DNA from: Zhenhengia yiwuensis
Lineage (GTDB): Bacteria > Bacillota > Clostridia > Lachnospirales > Cellulosilyticaceae
DNA length: 64,000 nucleotides
Direction of reading: 5' to 3'
Assembly: GCF_014384995.1 (NCBI RefSeq)
Contig: NZ_JACRSY010000005.1
Span: 1-64,000, forward strand
The translations under genes and the position numbers were made by a program. The notes beneath the pieces were generated by a model. The model saw only the letters and a program-made list of their open reading frames with translations. It searched no databases and was not told where the DNA came from. This document shows positions 17,246 to 25,853 of this stretch, piece after piece; positions within the stretch are counted from its first letter, which is position 1; every line of letters begins with the position of its first letter.

Positions 17246-19603
17246 CTACATTTCAAAATATGTTTTAGCAATTCTTACTGTTTCCATTGCATCTTTGGCA
17301 TAAAAATCTGCCTGAACGAACTGAGCTAATTCCTCAGTCAAAACGGCGCCTCCAACAACAACCTTACATTCTGGCACCTCTTCCTTTAAGCATGTAATAG
17401 TCTCTGCCATGCTTGTAACTGTTGTTGTCATAAGTGCACTAAGTCCTACTAATTTTACATTATGTTTTCTTACTGCCTCTAAGACTTCTTCATATGACAC
17501 ATCTTTACCTAAATCGATAACCTCAAAGCCATAGTTTTGCATAATGACTTTCACGATATTTTTACCAATATCATGAATATCACCTTTTACGGTTGCCAGT
17601 ATGACTTTAGGTCCTTTGCTAGGATTCTCTGTTCCCTTATTCATCAGCGCCAACTTTAAGACTTCAAAACTACTTTGAGCAGCTTCAGCTGATTTAATAA
17701 GCTGTGGAAGGTAAAGAATCTCCTTCTCATAATCTTCTCCTACCTTATTCAGTGCTGGCACAATATACTCTTCTACAACTTCTAAAGGCTCATGGTCTTT
17801 TAATAACACTTCTGTTAATTGCTTGGCTTCTTTTTTAAGTCCCTTAATAATAGCTTCCTCTAAAGTATGCTCTTGCACACTTACTGTCGCATTATTTGCC
17901 TCCTGCTGTTTACCACTAAAGTACTCAATATACGCTTTAGACTCTTTATCATGGCCTGCTAATACACGGTAAGCCATAATAGCTTCTAACATCTGGGTAT
18001 TTTTCGGATTAAGAATAGGTGCATCTAATCCCTGCATAAGTGCCATAGTCAGCATGGCTTCATTTAGTACACTTCTTTGTGGTAAACCAAAGGATACATT
18101 GCTCACACCTAGAATAGTCTTAACACCAAGTTCTTCTTTAACTAGTTTTACAGCTTTAAGTGTCTCAATAACTAAGTCCTGCTGAGCGGAAGCCGTTACA
18201 ACCAGGCAGTCGATAAAGATATCTTCCCTCGGTATGCCATACCCCTCGGCAGCTTCTACAATACGTCTTGCTACCTCTAGTCTTTCCTCCGCACTTTCAG
18301 GAATACCTTTTTCATCAAGTGTAAGGCCTAGTACTGCTGCTCCATATTTCTTCGCAATAGGTAGTATAGTCTCTAAACTTTCCTTCTTACCATTAACGGA
18401 GTTGATAAGTGGTTTACCATTATAAATACGTGCCCCACTTTCTAAAGCAGCTACATTTGAAGAGTCGATTTGAAGTGGTAAGTCAATGACACCCTGTATT
18501 TGTTTAATAGCTTTAGTAAGCATAGCCACTTCGTCAATATCAGGAAGTCCCATATTCACATCTAAAATATGTGCACCTTCTTCCTTCTGTTCAAGCGCTA
18601 ATCTTAAAACATAATCCATATTGTCATCTCGAAGTGCTTGCTGTAAAAGTTTCTTACCTGTTGGATTAAGTCTTTCCCCTATTACGCGTACATCATCAAA
18701 AAATACAGCCGTTTGACTGCTACAGATGCCACATAACTTTTTAGGTGTTAGTGGTTTTACCTCTATAGATTCTACCTTTTCTACAACTTGTCTGATGTAT
18801 TCAGGGTTTGTACCACAGCATCCTCCAAGGATATGAACGCCTATTTCTGCAAAGTAAGCCATACAGTCTGCAAACTCTTCTGGTGTAATGTCATACTGAG
18901 CTTTACCCTCTATCATGGTTGGCAATCCTGCATTGGGCTGTACAAGCACTGGAATAGACGCAAGGGATACAATTTTCTCTACAATTGGTTTTAATTCCTT
19001 TGGTCCTAAGCTACAGTTTACTCCTAGTGCATCTACCCCTAAAGCCTCTAAGGTTAAAATCATAGATTCAATACTTGTCCCAAAGAAGGTACGCCCATTA
19101 GCTTCAAAAGTCATGGTACAGTAAATAGGAAGTTTTGTATTTTCCTTAGCTGCAAGTACGCCTGCCTTTAATTCATAAAGATCTGTAAATGTCTCAAAAA
19201 GTATAAGGTCTGCTCCTGCCTTTTCACCAGCTACAACTTGTTCTTTAAAAACTTCATAAGCTTCTTCAAATCTTACATCCCCTACTGGTTCTATTAGCTT
19301 ACCGGTCGAACCAATGTCGAGCACTACTTTTCCACGCCCTACTTTTGAGACAGCACTTTTCGCTAATGCAACTGCCTTAGTAATGACCTGTTCTACTGTG
19401 TATTTTGTTTCATTAATTTTATAAGCGTTGGCACCAAATGTATTAGTCGTTACATAATCTGCACCCGCTTCTAAATAAGATAAATGTACACTCTCTATAA
19501 GCTGGCTATGTGTAAAGTTAAAAAGCTCTGGAATTTCCCCAAGCTTTAAACCTTTGCCTTGAAGCACAGTTCCCATAGCACCATCAAAAAATCTAGCTCC
19601 CAC
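17246..19603 (-). CDS. metH: Cobalamin-dependent methionine synthase, without activation domain
   Basis: Transfers a methyl group from methyltetrahydrofolate via cobalamin to homocysteine. Domains in order: homocysteine methyltransferase (about 1-290, zinc Cys in GVNCSLGPKE and GGCCGTNPEY), pterin-binding domain (about 310-560, VIGERLNPTGKK), cobalamin cap (about 570-655) and B12-binding domain with DIHDIGKNIVKV, whose His ligates cobalt. The usual fourth, SAM-dependent activation domain is missing; the next gene upstream supplies a related protein. GTG 19603 has a good GAGGTG site; the in-frame ATG 19630 lacks one. The gene overlaps its upstream neighbour. Confidence 0.94.
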   Translation of the reverse strand: MGARFFDGAMGTVLQGKGLKLGEIPELFNFTHSQLIESVHLSYLEAGADYVTTNTFGANAYKINETKYTVEQVITKAVALAKSAVSKVGRGKVVLDIGSTGKLIEPVGDVRFEEAYEVFKEQVVAGEKAGADLILFETFTDLYELKAGVLAAKENTKLPIYCTMTFEANGRTFFGTSIESMILTLEALGVDALGVNCSLGPKELKPIVEKIVSLASIPVLVQPNAGLPTMIEGKAQYDITPEEFADCMAYFAEIGVHILGGCCGTNPEYIRQVVEKVESIEVKPLTPKKLCGICSSQTAVFFDDVRVIGERLNPTGKKLLQQALRDDNMDYVLRLALEQKEEGAHILDVNMGLPDIDEVAMLTKAIKQIQGVIDLPLQIDSSNVAALESGARIYNGKPLINSVNGKKESLETILPIAKKYGAAVLGLTLDEKGIPESAEERLEVARRIVEAAEGYGIPREDIFIDCLVVTASAQQDLVIETLKAVKLVKEELGVKTILGVSNVSFGLPQRSVLNEAMLTMALMQGLDAPILNPKNTQMLEAIMAYRVLAGHDKESKAYIEYFSGKQQEANNATVSVQEHTLEEAIIKGLKKEAKQLTEVLLKDHEPLEVVEEYIVPALNKVGEDYEKEILYLPQLIKSAEAAQSSFEVLKLALMNKGTENPSKGPKVILATVKGDIHDIGKNIVKVIMQNYGFEVIDLGKDVSYEEVLEAVRKHNVKLVGLSALMTTTVTSMAETITCLKEEVPECKVVVGGAVLTEELAQFVQADFYAKDAMETVRIAKTYFEM

Positions 19604-20261
19604 ACTTTTCACCTCTTCTTCTATATGCACATACGCCTTGAATTAAACACTCGCCACAGCCCTTTTGCCTATCTTCTTTTATAGAAGAAAGTCCGATAAA
19701 AGCTGTAACGGATTTAATAGGAAGGAGCATGCCTGCTTTAGTTGTTGTTAAACCTATTTTGCGCGCTGTATCTAATACCCTCAGTAACTCTGGTTGTACA
19801 TTAAGGGGTACATCTCCATAACCAGGACTATAACGCATGGTTAAATACCTATCTTCTGATAAGCTTTCCATAATTTCACGCTCTACTTGGTCACAAGCAG
19901 ATTCAATAAGCACATTAGCACAAGCATTAAAAAGTAAAGCCTTTAACATATCAGTCTGCTGAATGGCACTGATTTTCTTATCTACTTGCGTACCTAATGT
20001 AGCTGCTAATACATATACTTCATCACAATTTTTAAGTACTCTAGATAAATCTGATGTCATGATTTGAAGTGATGTATCTTTAAGGCCTATTTGCTGCGCT
20101 TCTTTTTCAAGAGCAAATTTTTGATACGTATATCTTATATCGGCAATGTCTTTAAGCTCTTTATAAGTAGCTTGAATCTGCATCTTAATTTCATCATCCG
20201 CTTTCGCATAAGGTACATTAATATATCTGAGTACTTCTTTTATAATAATTTTATCGTGCAT
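19593..20261 (-). CDS. Methionine synthase activation-domain protein
   Basis: A 222-residue stand-alone homologue of the MetH activation domain, which re-methylates oxidised cobalamin with SAM and an electron donor. Recognisable parts are VYVLAATLGTQVDKKI, LFNACANVLIESACDQVE and RYSPGYGDVPLNVQPELLRV. The C-terminus has the cluster CGECLIQGVCAYRRRGEKC; four Cys could bind zinc or an Fe-S cluster, which is inference. It sits between metF and metH and overlaps the metH start, so the pair should be made in step. Split MetH systems of this kind are known, for example in Thermotoga. Confidence 0.85.
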   Translation of the reverse strand: MHDKIIIKEVLRYINVPYAKADDEIKMQIQATYKELKDIADIRYTYQKFALEKEAQQIGLKDTSLQIMTSDLSRVLKNCDEVYVLAATLGTQVDKKISAIQQTDMLKALLFNACANVLIESACDQVEREIMESLSEDRYLTMRYSPGYGDVPLNVQPELLRVLDTARKIGLTTTKAGMLLPIKSVTAFIGLSSIKEDRQKGCGECLIQGVCAYRRRGEKCGS

Positions 20262-20264
20262 ACT

Positions 20265-21143
20265 TTAAGCCCTCTTTGTTCTTACAGCGTAATTAATTCC
20301 CCTTATATTTTCCATAATACGTTTTGCAATATCTGCTTGATTCATGGTATAAAGGTGAATACCATCTACACCTGAGGCTAATAAATCTATAATTTGCATG
20401 GTGGCATAAGCAATACCTGCTTCCTTCAGCGCTTGTGCATTATGATTATAGGCTTTAATTAAATTCTGTATAGATGCTGGAATACTAGCTCCGCAAAGTG
20501 TTACCATACGTTCAAGCTGTTTTCCCGATGTAATAGGCATGATTCCTGCCACAATTGGTGTATGTATGCCCTGACTTCTCACGTTTTCTCTCCATTTATA
20601 GAAAGCGTCATTGTCAAAGAAAAGCTGACTAATAAGTAGCTCAGCTCCGCAGTCTACTTTATATTGAAGATGTTTAATATCTTCTTCTAAAGTGAGTGCT
20701 TCAATATGTTTTTCTGGATAGCAGGCCGCTGCTACATCAAAGCTATCTCTTTGCTTAATATATTTAATAAGGTCACTGGCATAACTAAAATCCCCTAAGC
20801 TGCTTCCTTCTGGTAAGTCACCTCTTAATGCCAGTATATTATGAACACCCTCTCTTTCTAACTCATCTAGAATTTGGTCCATACTTTCCTTACTTCCACC
20901 GACACAAGTTAAATGTGCAAGTGGTGTAATATTATATTGATTTTTAAGCAAAGATGCAATCTGAACTGTTTTACCTTGAGTACTTCCACCTGCACCATAA
21001 GTCACACTAATGAAGTCTGGTGACAAAGGTGCAAGTGCATCGATAGTACTGTAAATACTTTCTATAGATGTAGTCTGTTTTGGTGGAAAAATTTCAAAAG
21101 ATATGATTGGTTTACTTTCATTAAATAATGTACTGATTTTCAA
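20265..21143 (-). CDS. metF: Methylenetetrahydrofolate reductase
   Basis: Reduces 5,10-methylene-THF to 5-methyl-THF, the methyl donor of the adjacent methionine synthase (292 residues). It is a FAD-binding TIM barrel; ISFEIFPPKQ with the catalytic Glu is at residues 14-23. Also visible: SVTYGAGGST, HLTCVGGS, ILALRGDLP, YPEKHIEA and ISQLFFDND. It is full length for the short bacterial type. The next gene starts 3 nt after it, so metF, the activation protein and metH form one operon. Confidence 0.95.
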   Translation of the reverse strand: MKISTLFNESKPIISFEIFPPKQTTSIESIYSTIDALAPLSPDFISVTYGAGGSTQGKTVQIASLLKNQYNITPLAHLTCVGGSKESMDQILDELEREGVHNILALRGDLPEGSSLGDFSYASDLIKYIKQRDSFDVAAACYPEKHIEALTLEEDIKHLQYKVDCGAELLISQLFFDNDAFYKWRENVRSQGIHTPIVAGIMPITSGKQLERMVTLCGASIPASIQNLIKAYNHNAQALKEAGIAYATMQIIDLLASGVDGIHLYTMNQADIAKRIMENIRGINYAVRTKRA

Positions 21144-21168
21144 GCTGAATCTCCCCTTACTTATTATT

Positions 21169-21777
21169 TTATTTTTTGAATACAGATACGAACTTATTCC
21201 CCTCTATATAGAAACGCCACTCTTTATCTCTGTATTCCTCAGCATAATCAATATTAATACGTTTATCTCTTACAATATTTAAAGGTGTATCCCCTTCCTC
21301 AACATAAAGCTGTCCCTTCTTTGTAACAGGCAATGCATTAAGCGTCTTATCAATATGAAGCGCTTGGCATAGTTTACCTGGCCCATTCGTTAGATCTTGT
21401 ACTTTTTTAGATTTAATATGCCTATAGGTTCTACAAAATGCTAGCGCTTCTTCATCTAATGGTTCTACTGCTCTTATTAGTACACAATGTGGTATATCCT
21501 TATAGTTCGCTATAATGTTAAGGCAGTTATACATTCCATAAATAAGATAAACGTAGGTAATTCCCCCATCTTCAAAAATAGGCATGGTTCTTGGTGTACG
21601 TTTTCCTCCGTAAGAGTGTGCCCCCTTATCCTCTGGTCCTAAATAAGCTTCTGTCTCTACAATTCTAAAACGTGCTACCCTTCCCTCTATCTCTCTTACT
21701 AATACCTTACCTAATAAATCCCTAGCTACCTTTAGCCCATCTCTCAAATAAAATTTCTGTTCAATAATTTTAGTCAC
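21169..21777 (-). CDS. DNA-3-methyladenine glycosylase (AAG/MPG family)
   Basis: Removes alkylated purines such as 3-methyladenine from DNA in base excision repair (202 residues). Family landmarks: LARDLLGKVLVRE, RIVETEAYLGPEDKGAHSYG (catalytic Glu in ETEAY), VYLIYGMYNCLNI and NGPGKLCQALHI. It is full length. The end of the BrkB-family gene upstream overlaps its start by 8 nt, and metF follows after 25 nt, so it seems to be carried in the same transcript. Confidence 0.93.
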   Translation of the reverse strand: MTKIIEQKFYLRDGLKVARDLLGKVLVREIEGRVARFRIVETEAYLGPEDKGAHSYGGKRTPRTMPIFEDGGITYVYLIYGMYNCLNIIANYKDIPHCVLIRAVEPLDEEALAFCRTYRHIKSKKVQDLTNGPGKLCQALHIDKTLNALPVTKKGQLYVEEGDTPLNIVRDKRINIDYAEEYRDKEWRFYIEGNKFVSVFKK

Positions 21778-22636
21778 TTAGATGCTCCCTTCGTTTTCTA
21801 GCTCTACTAATTTGCTTCATATCTTGATATAAAGCATTTATTTCAGCGCCTAATAATACTAAAATACAGCTTGTATAAAGCCAAATGAGTAAAATAAAGA
21901 CACTCCCTAAGCTTCCATACATCTGATTATATCTACTGAATCTATCTACATATAATGAGAATAAATAAGAAAAAGCATACCAACCCATACTTGCAAAAAT
22001 GGTGCCAGGCCACACATTCCCATCTCTTAAATGCCTACGCGGAATAAACTTATAGATCATATAAAGTCCCATAAGTAGTCCTACTACAGGTAGAGTAAGT
22101 CTCACAATATCCCATAGCAACTTATATCCCTCTCCTTGGATGTGAAAAGTGGTAATGACATATTCTCCTATACGATTCCCAAATACTAATAGAATAATAA
22201 GCCCTGCAATCAGTACAGCTAAAACAACGGTATAAAGCATAGAAAAGATTTTTCTCACCCAGAAACTTCTACCATCTACGCCACTATAAGCCTTATGAAT
22301 ACCTCTTATTATTACATTAACTGCTGCCGAAGCAGACCAAATGGCAGCAATAGCACTAAAAGACAGTAAAGTTGCACTGCGGTACTCTATAAGCTGATTA
22401 ATCGTTTGCTCAATAAATGGCATAACTGCTCCAGGCACAACCTCTGATAAGTACACCATAAACTCACTCTGAGCAATATTGGTATAAGTTAAAATGGAAA
22501 TGATCATCATTAAAAAAGGAAAAAATGCCAATATCCAATAGTATGTGCTTTGTGCACTGCGTGCTGCAATATCGTGCCCGATAAACCTTTTCTTTAGCCT
22601 CATAATATAATCAATAAAAAATTTAATGGATTCCAA
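21770..22636 (-). CDS. YihY/BrkB-family membrane protein
   Basis: A 288-residue inner membrane protein with six predicted helices. Family landmarks are RSAQSTYYWILAFFPFLMMI near the N-terminus, LLSFSAIAAIWSASAAVN and the FIPRRHLRDGNVWPGTIFAS segment. The family is abundant, but its function is unknown; an early RNase BN label was wrong. It starts at ATG 22636 and is the first gene of the mpg-met cluster. Confidence 0.88.
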   Translation of the reverse strand: MESIKFFIDYIMRLKKRFIGHDIAARSAQSTYYWILAFFPFLMMIISILTYTNIAQSEFMVYLSEVVPGAVMPFIEQTINQLIEYRSATLLSFSAIAAIWSASAAVNVIIRGIHKAYSGVDGRSFWVRKIFSMLYTVVLAVLIAGLIILLVFGNRIGEYVITTFHIQGEGYKLLWDIVRLTLPVVGLLMGLYMIYKFIPRRHLRDGNVWPGTIFASMGWYAFSYLFSLYVDRFSRYNQMYGSLGSVFILLIWLYTSCILVLLGAEINALYQDMKQISRARKRREHLSD

Positions 22637-22834
22637 TTAAATGCCCACCTTTATGTAGAATTTCTCCTTTTCAGTATATCTCACTCATTTAAGGAGTATA
22701 CTTATTTTTTGAAATCTTTCATTTACTATATCACAATTTATACCTCGGTTAAATATTTTAAATTAATAAAGTGAGTAATAGTCCCCTGTATTCCCTATAT
22801 TATAGAAAAGTAAAATTTTCTCTAATATAAAAAA

Positions 22835-22858
22835 AGACATGAGTCTACACTCATGTCT
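22835..22858. terminator. Terminator hairpin after the 149-residue gene
   Basis: AGACATGAGT (22835-22844) pairs perfectly with ACTCATGTCT (22849-22858) and is flanked on the minus strand by a T run. It follows the gene at 22867-23316. The rest of 22637-22834 shows nothing else. Confidence 0.8.
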
Positions 22859-22866
22859 TACGCACT

Positions 22867-23316
22867 TTATTTATTTTGAAGCTCTTTTGCTTTACGTTTC
22901 ATCTTGTTCATAAAACCTTCTTTTTTAGGAACTGGAAGTTTACCTGAAACAACATTAACAAGCATGATTCCAGCGACTTCTGCTTTAATTTGTTTTTTTA
23001 CAGGTACTGTATTGTACACGATTTCATCACACATAAGTGTAACAATTTGAGGACCAGCTTTTGCAATAACAACTGGCATCTTTCTTTTACGTTGCATCTT
23101 TGGTACTTGGTCTTTTACCTGTTTAGGAAGCTTGAGGTTCTCTAGCTTGTCCTTTTTCTTATCTATAATGAATAAAGGTACAACTTGTTTATGCTGATTA
23201 ACGAGTTGTTGTTGCTCATCATATCTTTTTTGTAATTTTTTACCCCAAAAATAAAGTCCGACTCCGATTGCCGCGATCACTACGACCCATATTAATACGA
23301 TCTGCCAGGTTTCCAC
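22867..23316 (-). CDS. Membrane-anchored basic protein of unknown function
   Basis: A 149-residue protein with one N-terminal membrane helix (IVLIWVVVIAAIGVGLYFWG) and a lysine-rich soluble part, so the bulk should face the cytoplasm. The middle stretch MPVVIAKAGPQIVTLMCDEI is the best-defined part and the C-terminus is strongly basic (FMNKMKRKAKELQNK). I do not recognise a characterised family. ATG 23316 has AGGAGG just upstream. The gene is divergent from cls. Confidence 0.75.
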   Translation of the reverse strand: METWQIVLIWVVVIAAIGVGLYFWGKKLQKRYDEQQQLVNQHKQVVPLFIIDKKKDKLENLKLPKQVKDQVPKMQRKRKMPVVIAKAGPQIVTLMCDEIVYNTVPVKKQIKAEVAGIMLVNVVSGKLPVPKKEGFMNKMKRKAKELQNK

Positions 23317-23420
23317 CTTAATACCTCCTTAGTACGACTAAATATGTAAAATAGTATAGCATATAACGGAATATACCACAATATCAATAAGATATTATCA
23401 CATTTGAAAGGTGTGCATAC

Positions 23421-24866
23421 ATGCTTATTTTACTTGTATTATTGTCGCTTATTATTGATTTAACTTGTATTGGTTATATTATTTTTATTGAACATAAAGA
23501 TGTAACAACCACCTGGGCTTGGGTAATGGTTATGCTCTTCATTCCTATTGTGGGTTTTATTCTTTACCTTTTCTTTGGGCAAAGCATGAAAAGGCGTAAG
23601 ATGTTCAATCAGAAAGAAGAATCTGACCGCTATATGCATCTTCTGCATACACAGATTTACAAGGATTCTTGCAGTTCTTGCACATTAGGTACTTGCCCAG
23701 CCTGCTATGATTATAACCTCTTAAACCTTCATCTGATAGGCCATGAAACAGTTTATACGTGTGACAATAGTCTTACCTTATTCACGGATGGGAAGGCTAA
23801 GTTTAGCGATCTGTTTGAGAGTATTAAAGCAGCCCACTCTTATATTCACTTAGAATATTATATTATCCATGATGATGAAATAGGACAACTCTTTAGCGAA
23901 TGTCTTATTCAAAAAGCTCAAGAAGGTGTAGAGATTTCTCTCCTTTATGATGGTATGGGATGTCTTAAAACACACTCGGCTTACTTTAAAAAATTAGAGA
24001 ATGCTGGCATTAAAATTATTTGTTTTGCACCACCTTTTAAACCTTTTATCAACTTACGTTTCAATTATCGTAACCATCGTAAACTCTGTACTATCGATGA
24101 TAAGATTGCCTATTTAGGTGGCTTTAATGTAGGTGATGAGTATTTAGGTAAAAATAAGAAAATGGGTTACTGGCGTGATACACACTTAAAGATTGAAGGA
24201 AGTGGTGCCATTTTAGCCAACCTCCAGTTTCTTTTAGACTGGCGCTTTGCTTCCCATGAAACGCACCTTCTAGAACACTATAAGATTCCTCAACTTACAC
24301 CACTTTGCTATAGTACTGGCGCTGTTGTTCAACTTGTATCTGGCGGACCTGACTCTAAACATTCTAGTATTCTAAATGGTTATATTGGGATGATTGCTGG
24401 CGCCCGCAAAAGTATTTGGATTCAAACCCCTTACTTTATTCCTAATGAAGCACTCCTAACTACGCTTAAAATCGCTGCCTTATCAGGTTTAGATGTACGC
24501 ATTATGTTCCCTAACAAACCCGACCATGCCTTTGTCTATTGGGCTACCTATTCCTATATTGGGGAGCTTATCGATTGCGGTGCCCGCGCCTATACTTATG
24601 ATAAGGGCTTCTTACATTCTAAGACTATTATCGTAGATGAAGCCCTCTCCTCTGTGGGCACAGCTAACTTTGATATGCGTAGCTTTAAACTAAATTTTGA
24701 AATGAATGCTTTTATATATGATAAAAGCTTCGCCAAAGAACTTAGCGAAGCCTTTATACACGACCTAGACGACTCTTCTGAGCTTACTCTAGAAAGATAT
24801 AATAACCGCTCACGTCTCATTCGCTTTAAAGAATCTGTATCCAGATTATTTTCTCCTATCCTGTAA
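23421..24866 (+). CDS. cls: Cardiolipin synthase
   Basis: Makes cardiolipin from two phosphatidylglycerol molecules (481 residues). Two N-terminal membrane helices are followed by two phospholipase D domains with full HKD motifs: HRKLCTIDDKIAYLGGFN and HSKTIIVDEALSSVGTANFD. GYWRDTHLKIEG is also typical. A cysteine-rich stretch near residues 77-93 (CSSCTLGTCPAC) is unusual in Cls proteins that I know. The start at 23421 has GAAAGGTG upstream. plsC, another lipid gene, lies convergently downstream. Confidence 0.92.
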   Translation: MLILLVLLSLIIDLTCIGYIIFIEHKDVTTTWAWVMVMLFIPIVGFILYLFFGQSMKRRKMFNQKEESDRYMHLLHTQIYKDSCSSCTLGTCPACYDYNLLNLHLIGHETVYTCDNSLTLFTDGKAKFSDLFESIKAAHSYIHLEYYIIHDDEIGQLFSECLIQKAQEGVEISLLYDGMGCLKTHSAYFKKLENAGIKIICFAPPFKPFINLRFNYRNHRKLCTIDDKIAYLGGFNVGDEYLGKNKKMGYWRDTHLKIEGSGAILANLQFLLDWRFASHETHLLEHYKIPQLTPLCYSTGAVVQLVSGGPDSKHSSILNGYIGMIAGARKSIWIQTPYFIPNEALLTTLKIAALSGLDVRIMFPNKPDHAFVYWATYSYIGELIDCGARAYTYDKGFLHSKTIIVDEALSSVGTANFDMRSFKLNFEMNAFIYDKSFAKELSEAFIHDLDDSSELTLERYNNRSRLIRFKESVSRLFSPIL

Positions 24867-24920
24867 TCCGATAGAAAGGTATCGTAGGAGTGTAGTGAAT
24901 CCCCTTCCCAGCTACCTGAA

Positions 24921-25029
24921 AGGAGGGAGGCTACTACACCCCGAAAGCAGCTAGCGAGGTACGCTTAGAGTGTGTTAATGAAGGTGGACACCGAGCGTTA
25001 AGCTAAAGGAGTGTAGTAGCCTCCCTCCT
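24921..25029. repeat. Long inverted-repeat element between cls and plsC
   Basis: A perfect 19-bp inverted repeat: 24921-24939 matches the reverse complement of 25011-25029 (GTGTAGTAGCCTCCCTCCT). The 71 bases between have weaker internal pairing and contain CTAGCGAG. AGGAGTGTAGT also occurs as a direct repeat at 24887-24897 and 25007-25017. It looks like a dispersed palindromic element or a structured RNA; it is more GC-rich than the DNA around it. Confidence 0.6.
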
Positions 25030-25063
25030 CCTGGAACCAATAAAAAGAGGCCGCTCTGTTTAC

Positions 25064-25105
25064 AAGTAAAAGGGACTATTGCTCATGCAACAGTCCCTTT
25101 TACTT
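25064..25105. terminator. Terminator between convergent cls and plsC
   Basis: 25064-25082 and 25087-25105 form an 18-of-19 bp stem with a four-base loop (AGTAAAAGGGACT pairs with AGTCCCTTTTACT). It overlaps the plsC stop codon and can serve both strands. Confidence 0.75.
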
Positions 25106-25842
25106 TAATCTGTAATCTCTGCTAAAAGCTCTCTCACTATATCTTCTACATGCTTAGGCAGTTTTTTCTTTTCCTCTGCACTTAAAGAAGGTACATCAAT
25201 AGGTTTTCCAACATTCACATAAATAGTTGTCTTTTGAATCTTTTTCTTTTCCTCTAATACTTTATAAGTATTTTGAATAGCGATTGGTACAATCGGTACA
25301 TTAGCTTTTGTCGCAAGTTTAAAACTTCCTGCTTTAAAGTTTCCCATTTCTTTTCCCTTCATACGTGTCCCTTCTGGGAAAATAACAATGGATTGACCAT
25401 TTTTAAGCTCATCAATACCTTTTAAGATAGCTTGAAGGGATTGTTTCATATCATCACGCGCTAAATAAATACATCCCATAGCTTCAAACCATTTACCGAA
25501 TACTGGCATCTTCTTTGTTTCTTCTTTCCCAATAAAGATGACTGGTTCATTTTCTATAAGAATAGCCATAACTGGACTATCAAAGAGGCCTTTATGTGTC
25601 GCCATATACACCACAGGTCCATTAGCCGGTAAGTTCTCTTTGCCTTTAATCTCTATAGTCGCTCCTGCAGCCTTTACCATACGACGGCTTAAGTCTTGCA
25701 TGGCACGATATATATGAAAGCGATATTCTCTTTTTGTGGCTAAGTCTAGTTCTTTATTATCCACTCTATACTTTTGCCTTTTAAAGATATTGATAACGTA
25801 GTGGAATCCTATGCTCCACAATACTCTCATTCCTCTTATCAT
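25105..25842 (-). CDS. plsC: 1-acyl-sn-glycerol-3-phosphate acyltransferase
   Basis: Acylates lysophosphatidic acid to phosphatidic acid at the membrane (245 residues). The catalytic HX4D motif is HKGLFD. The substrate-binding motif is FPEGTRMKGKEMG, and VPIVPIAIQNT is also typical. The N-terminus is amphipathic/hydrophobic (RVLWSIGFHYVINIF). It lies 11 nt after pncB on the same strand, so the two are probably co-transcribed. Confidence 0.93.
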   Translation of the reverse strand: MIRGMRVLWSIGFHYVINIFKRQKYRVDNKELDLATKREYRFHIYRAMQDLSRRMVKAAGATIEIKGKENLPANGPVVYMATHKGLFDSPVMAILIENEPVIFIGKEETKKMPVFGKWFEAMGCIYLARDDMKQSLQAILKGIDELKNGQSIVIFPEGTRMKGKEMGNFKAGSFKLATKANVPIVPIAIQNTYKVLEEKKKIQKTTIYVNVGKPIDVPSLSAEEKKKLPKHVEDIVRELLAEITD

Positions 25843-25853
25843 TGTATCACTCC

